Shown in pieces: positions 60,166 to 64,000 of a stretch of 64,000 bases of DNA (its first letter is position 1; each line of letters begins with the position of its first letter). The stretch covers positions 62,001 to 126,000 of the forward strand of contig NZ_QVPD01000004.1 of the NCBI RefSeq assembly GCF_003416885.1. The letters are read 5' to 3'. Below the pieces are notes generated by a model. It saw only the letters and a list, made by a program, of their open reading frames with translations. It searched no databases and was not told the DNA's origin. Origin of the DNA: Cognatiluteimonas weifangensis (GTDB lineage Bacteria; Pseudomonadota; Gammaproteobacteria; Xanthomonadales; Xanthomonadaceae). Position numbers and translations under genes: made by a program.

Positions 60166-61569
60166 TCAGATCGCCCGCGAGAACCGGGGCTGGGTTCCGT
60201 TGCTGTCCGCTGGCGGGTCGAGGTACCGGTCGAAGCACATGGCAATATTACGCAACAACAGCCGGCCTTGCGTAGTGGCCACGATCCGCCCCCGCTCCAG
60301 CCGCACCAGGCCGTCGGCGACCAGCGGCTGCAGCTTTTCCAGCGCGTCGGCGAAATACGACGCGAAATCGATCGCGTAGCGCCGCTCCAGCGCGGCCACC
60401 GGGATTTCCCCCTGGCACATCAGCTGCTGGATCAGGTCGGCGCGCAGCAGGTCGTCCTCGTCCAGGCGCATGCCGCGGAACACCGGCAGGCGGCCCTCGT
60501 CAAGCGCGATCTGCCAGCTGGGCAGGTCGCGCGGGCTCTGGCTGAAGCTGTCGCCGATGTGGCTGATCGCGCTCACGCCCATGCCCAGCAGGTCGCTGTC
60601 GGCGTGGGTGGTGTAGCCCATGAAGTTGCGGTGCAGGCTGCCGCGCGCCTGGGCCCGGGCGAGGTCGTCGTCGGGCAGGGCGAAATGGTCCATGCCGATG
60701 TAGACGTAGCCGGCCGCGGTCAGCTTTTCGATCGCCAGCTGCAGCAGCGACAGCTTGGTGGCCGGATCGGGCAGGTCGGCAGGGTCGATCTGGCGCTGCG
60801 CCTTGAACATCTCCGGCAGGTGCGCATAGCTGTACACGGCCAGGCGGTCCGGGCGCATCGCGATCACCGTGTCCAGGGTGCGCGCGAAGCCTTCGGGATT
60901 CTGCTTGGGCAGGCCGTAGATCAGGTCGATGTTGACCGAGCGGAACCCGTGCTCGCGGCAGGCTTCCACCACTGCGCGGGTTTCCTCCACGCTCTGGATG
61001 CGGTTGACCGCTTCCTGCACCACCGGGTCGAAATCCTGCACCCCGAGGCTGGCGCGGTTGAAGCCGATCGCGCCCAGCGCGCCGATGTCGGCCGGGTTGG
61101 TGAAGCGCGGGTCCAGCTCGATCGACAGGTCGCGCTCGGGCGAGTCGGAAAAGTGGAAATGCCGGCGCAGGGTGTCGACCACCTCGCGCAGCTGCACCGG
61201 GGACAGGAAGTTGGGCGTGCCGCCGCCGAAGTGCAGCTGGATCACCTCGCGGTCGCGGTCGAACAGGGTCGCGGCCAGCGCGATCTCGCGGTACAGGCGC
61301 ACCAGGTAGGCCTCGCCGCGGGCGAGGTCGCGGGTGATGATGCGGTTGCAGCCGCAGTAGAAGCACGGGCTCATGCAGAACGGAATGTGCACGTACAGCG
61401 ACAGCCGGCGCGGGATCGGGTCGCCGTTGCTGGCCGCTGCCGCGGCGCGCAGGGCGTCCTCGCCGAAGCCCGTGCTGAACTGCGGCGCGGTCGGATAGGA
61501 GGTGTAGCGCGGGCCGGGCCGGTCGTAGCGGCGCAGCAGCTCGGCGTCGAAGCGGGGATTGGCGAACAT
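60166..61569 (-). CDS. hemN: oxygen-independent coproporphyrinogen III dehydrogenase
   Basis: 467 aa radical-SAM enzyme. HIPFCMSPCFYCGCNR contains the CxxxCxxC cluster motif, then FGGGTPNFLSP, SIELDPRF, RASLGVQDFDPVVQEAVNRIQ and NIDLIYGLPKQ; the C-terminal HemN domain follows. It forms protoporphyrinogen without oxygen, so heme for the cbb3 oxidase and nitrite reductase can be made at low oxygen. A perfect-type FNR box lies 36 bases upstream. fnr follows in the same unit. Confidence 0.97.
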   Translation of the reverse strand: MFANPRFDAELLRRYDRPGPRYTSYPTAPQFSTGFGEDALRAAAAASNGDPIPRRLSLYVHIPFCMSPCFYCGCNRIITRDLARGEAYLVRLYREIALAATLFDRDREVIQLHFGGGTPNFLSPVQLREVVDTLRRHFHFSDSPERDLSIELDPRFTNPADIGALGAIGFNRASLGVQDFDPVVQEAVNRIQSVEETRAVVEACREHGFRSVNIDLIYGLPKQNPEGFARTLDTVIAMRPDRLAVYSYAHLPEMFKAQRQIDPADLPDPATKLSLLQLAIEKLTAAGYVYIGMDHFALPDDDLARAQARGSLHRNFMGYTTHADSDLLGMGVSAISHIGDSFSQSPRDLPSWQIALDEGRLPVFRGMRLDEDDLLRADLIQQLMCQGEIPVAALERRYAIDFASYFADALEKLQPLVADGLVRLERGRIVATTQGRLLLRNIAMCFDRYLDPPADSNGTQPRFSRAI

Positions 61570-61604
61570 GCATCGCAGGCTACGGAGGCGCCGGCGTGAA
61601 TGCC

Positions 61605-61618
61605 TTGACCCCGGTCAA
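61605..61618 (-). promoter_or_regulatory. FNR-type box upstream of hemN
   Basis: TTGACCCCGGTCAA: a perfect inverted repeat of TTGAC. It is 36 bases before the hemN ATG, so it is well placed to drive hemN-fnr. Confidence 0.82.
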
Positions 61619-61783
61619 TCCTGCGCTTCCTGCCGAACCGCCTCGTTGGCGGGGCTTCGCGGCTCCGATGCGGGCGCCGCAATCCGGAGTGCGCGAGCGC
61701 GGACGTGGCGTAGCTTCCGGCTTCCCGCGTGGCCGCCGCAAGCCGCGACTCCCGCCCGGGCACGCCGCGAGCGGTGCGCGCGG

Positions 61784-61816
61784 GCACGGTCGCCGGCATC
61801 ATGCCGGCGACCGTGC
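61784..61816. repeat. perfect 16-bp palindrome downstream of azoR
   Basis: GCACGGTCGCCGGCAT and its exact reverse complement face each other over one base. It lies 31 bases after the azoR stop, between azoR and hemN, and could stop azoR transcripts, although no T-run follows. Confidence 0.6.
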
Positions 61817-61847
61817 TGCCAGGCCGCATCGGTGGCTGCGCGCCCGC

Positions 61848-62426
61848 TCAGGCGGCTTCGGCGAGGGGGCCGCGGATATCGGCGTGCGCCGCTTCCAGCG
61901 CCGCAGCGCGCTGCCCGGGGGAGATGGCGAGGCCCTCGGCGCGCACGAACTCGATGTCGTCGATGCCGAAGAAGCCGAACAGGAAACGCAGGTAGGGCTC
62001 CTGGAAATCCGAGGGCGCCCCCTGGTGGAAACCGCCGCGGGCGCTGGCCACGATCACCCGCTTGCCGCCGACCAGGCCCTGCGCGCCCTGGTCGGTGTAG
62101 CGGAAGGTCTTGCCGGCCACTGCCAGGCGGTCGATCCAGGCCTTGAGCGTGGAGGCGATGCCGAAGTTGTACATCGGCGCGCCGATCACCACCACGTCGG
62201 CGTCGAGGAACTCCTGCAGCGCCTGGGCCGCGGCGGCGGCCTCGGCCGGGTCGGCCGCGACCAGCGAGCCGCTGCGCAGGTGCGGCAGCGGCGCGGCGTC
62301 CAGGTCGCGGTAGGTCACGTGCAGCCCCGGCGTCGCCGCCCGCCAGCGCGCGACGATGGCGGCGCTGAGTTCGCGGCTGGCCGAGTTCTGGCCCAGGATG
62401 CTGGAATTGATGTGCAGGAGTTGCAT
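61848..62426 (-). CDS. azoR: FMN-dependent NADH-azoreductase
   Basis: 192 aa flavodoxin-like protein. [28 protein letters not shown] begins the phosphate loop for [59 protein letters not shown] is the family core, and [20 protein letters not shown] follows near the end. It reduces quinones or azo compounds using NADH. Divergent from a LysR gene, which probably regulates it. Confidence 0.93.
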   Translation of the reverse strand: MQLLHINSSILGQNSASRELSAAIVARWRAATPGLHVTYRDLDAAPLPHLRSGSLVAADPAEAAAAAQALQEFLDADVVVIGAPMYNFGIASTLKAWIDRLAVAGKTFRYTDQGAQGLVGGKRVIVASARGGFHQGAPSDFQEPYLRFLFGFFGIDDIEFVRAEGLAISPGQRAAALEAAHADIRGPLAEAA

Positions 62427-62520
62427 GCGGTGTGCCTCGGACGGATGCGGCAGGGCGCCGCGACCGAACCAAGGTAGGTTGTTGCCAATTTGGAATAAAG
62501 CTAGTCAAATACCACGCATC

Positions 62521-62536
62521 GTTCCGGATATGGAAC
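62521..62536. promoter_or_regulatory. GTTCC-N6-GGAAC palindrome in the azoR-lysR gap
   Basis: GTTCC-GGATAT-GGAAC is a perfect 5-bp inverted repeat, 21 bases before the LysR start. AT-rich DNA lies beside it (62478-62515: TTGTTGCCAATTTGGAATAAAGC…). It is a plausible operator for the divergent LysR regulator. Confidence 0.45.
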
Positions 62537-62556
62537 TAATTGCGATCGAGACGCCC

Positions 62557-63519
62557 ATGCAGGACCTCAACGATCTGTATTACTTCGCCATGGTCGTGGA
62601 CCATGGCGGGTTCGCCGCGGCCGAACGTGCGCTGGGCATCCCCAAATCGCGCCTGAGCCGGCGCATCACCCAGCTCGAGGCCGACCTCGGCGTGCGCCTG
62701 CTGCAGCGCTCCACCCGCCGCTTCGCGGTCACCGACGTGGGCAACAGCGTGTACCGCCACGCGCAGACGATGCTGGCCGAGGCCCAGGCCGCGCGCGATG
62801 TGGTCGACCGGCTCAGCGCGACCCCGCGCGGCGTGGTCCGGGTGAGCTTGCCGGTGAGCCTGGCGCAGCAGCAGATGCCGATGCTGCTGCCCGAGTTCCT
62901 TGCCCGTTACCCGGAGGTGCGGCTGCAGCTGTCGGTCAGCAACCGGCGCGTGGACCTGATCAACGAAGGCTTCGACGTCGCCCTGCGCGTGCGCTCCCGG
63001 CTCGACGACGACGGCAGCCTGGTGATGCGCAGCTTCGGCCAGATCCAGGAATTGCTGGTGGCCAGCCCGAAGTACCTCGACGGCATGGGGCGGCCGCGGG
63101 ACCCGGACGAGCTCGCCGGGCACGTGACCCTGAGCATGGGTGAGGACGAGGCGCGTCAGCGCTGGGAACTGCACGGACCGGACGACGAGGTGCGCCGGAT
63201 CGAGCTCAAGCCGCGCGTGGCCGGTTTCGACTTCCCGATGCTGCGATCGCTGGCGCGGCAGGGCGTGGGCATCACCCTGCTGCCGGAAACCCTATGCGCC
63301 GAGCTGGTGCGGGCCGGCGAACTGGAAGTGGTGCTGCCGCAGTGGCGCCTGCCGCAGGGCATCTGCCATGCCGTGTTCGCCTCGCGCCGCGGCCTGCTGC
63401 CGGCGGTACGGGTGCTGATCGATTTCCTCGCCGAAAAACTGCCGCCGTTGCTGCAGGCGGCACAGCTGGATTGTGAAGAGTGCGCGGGGCAGAGCGGGAC
63501 GCGGGCGACACGCAAATAG
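62557..63519 (+). CDS. LysR family transcriptional regulator
   Basis: 320 aa from MQDLNDLYYFAMVVDHGGFAAAERALGIPKSRLSRRITQLEADLGVRLLQRSTRRFAVTDVG, the usual LysR HTH start; an ATG 27 bases upstream sits inside the palindrome and is less likely. The effector domain follows (RVSLPVSLAQQQMPMLLPEFLARYPEVRLQLSVSNRRVDLINEGFDVALRV). Divergent orientation to azoR suggests that it controls azoR, as for QhaR/YieF-type quinone-responsive pairs, but the inducer is unknown. The stop codon abuts the tRNA-Ser 3' end. Confidence 0.92.
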   Translation: MQDLNDLYYFAMVVDHGGFAAAERALGIPKSRLSRRITQLEADLGVRLLQRSTRRFAVTDVGNSVYRHAQTMLAEAQAARDVVDRLSATPRGVVRVSLPVSLAQQQMPMLLPEFLARYPEVRLQLSVSNRRVDLINEGFDVALRVRSRLDDDGSLVMRSFGQIQELLVASPKYLDGMGRPRDPDELAGHVTLSMGEDEARQRWELHGPDDEVRRIELKPRVAGFDFPMLRSLARQGVGITLLPETLCAELVRAGELEVVLPQWRLPQGICHAVFASRRGLLPAVRVLIDFLAEKLPPLLQAAQLDCEECAGQSGTRATRK

Positions 63520-63609
<90 letters not shown>

Positions 63610-63689
63610 GACCGCCGCATTCTAGCTGTGTACCGCATTGCTCAGAGATGCGCGCGAGATAGGGACCCAGCGTCGCGTCTTGAAGCCGT

Positions 63690-64000
63690 CGGAAACGAGG
63701 CACGAACCGGCTTCGAAGGGAGTCGCCGCCCGGGCGGGCTGGAGGCGCTGCGCCCTCCTGACGACCTCCCGTCCTCAAGTCGGGGCGCGGGCCATGCATG
63801 CCTGACGGGCCGTCACGTCTGCAATCTGGAGATCGGCTTCGGCCGGAGTCGCAGCCCGACGAACCGGGGGGTGCTTCACCCTCATGACGACGTCCTCTTC
63901 AAGTTGGGTCGCAAGCCATCGATGGCTTGCGCTTGGGAAATCGGCTTCGGACGGAGTCGCCGCCCGGCGGGCTGGGGGTGCTGCGCCATCCTGATGGCGT
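63690..64000 (-). repeat. inverted copies of the aroA-tonB intergenic repeat family
   Basis: Three units, cut by the window end, start near 63708, 63828 and 63943. Each reads GG(C/G)TTCG(A/G)…GGAGTCGC.GCCCG.CGGGCTGG…TG.…CCTCCTGACGACG/GCC and corresponds to the reverse complement of the units at 29381-29865. A perfect 20-base palindrome GCAAGCCATC/GATGGCTTGC lies at 63912-63931. No coding signal. The window ends inside the third unit. Confidence 0.8.

Noticed and set aside
63690..64000. CRISPR or coding region at the right edge
   Set aside because: Same long intergenic repeat family as at 29.4 kb; frames here are short and Arg-rich with stops in relatives of the unit.

Overview
The window is about 70% GC and reads as a chromosomal segment of a denitrifying gammaproteobacterium of the Xanthomonadaceae (Lysobacter/Luteimonas/Pseudoxanthomonas type). 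This rests on the type IV pilus pilX-pilY1-pilE end, fabA-fabB, the PepSY/cytochrome b561/two-component set, the PHA-granule cluster, a NirK with a fused cytochrome domain, and intergenic repeats of the kind these genomes carry. The species cannot be named from the sequence alone.

Layout. 1-4.3 kb: end of a minor-pilin operon (pilX end, pilY1, pilE) and a convergent arsC-like gene. 4.39-15.14 kb: an integrated element in tRNA-Val(CAC), bounded by identical 52-bp att copies. It carries a tyrosine integrase, small unknown genes including an AlpA/Xis-like one, a primase-helicase, and an HK97-type head module in the order capsid-protease-portal-small terminase. No large terminase, tail or lysis gene is visible, so it looks like a phage satellite that makes its own capsid and depends on a helper. 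After a strong terminator it carries an AT-richer P-loop ATPase that resembles cargo. 15.5-28.9 kb: housekeeping and lipid genes (acyltransferase, TPR protein, TetR/acyl-CoA-binding protein, a two-domain fatty acyl-CoA reductase, phasin/patatin/PHA-related genes, FHA protein, serC, aroA). 28.9-29.96 kb: about 1 kb without genes, holding a long hairpin and a tandem array of ~85-111-bp units that recurs in inverted orientation at the right edge of the window. 30-32 kb: TonB-like protein and serS.

32.2-61.6 kb is largely a micro-oxic and denitrification region: nirK-nirV-sco, fabA/fabB and a two-component set, a DnrO-like protein, an unusual pair of PLP enzymes, sirB2, nnrS, norB (quinol type), an FNR-type regulator, the whole ccoNOQP-x-ccoGHIS-tauE operon, a second FNR-type regulator and hemN. 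FNR-type boxes (TTGAY-N4-RTCAR) lie upstream of nirK (several), the DnrO-like gene, the PLP decarboxylase, nnrS, ccoN and hemN, with a weaker one between norB and its neighbouring regulator. The pieces fit together as follows: low oxygen is sensed by two four-cysteine FNR proteins; these switch on a high-affinity oxidase, oxygen-independent heme synthesis, nitrite reduction to NO and NO reduction to N2O. No nitrate or N2O reductase lies in the window.

61.8-64 kb: azoreductase with a divergent LysR gene, tRNA-Ser(TGA), and the inverted intergenic repeats. Many long open frames on the opposite strand are GC-driven shadows and were left out. Start codons were chosen from family alignment, ribosome-binding sites and overlaps; doubtful ones are stated.
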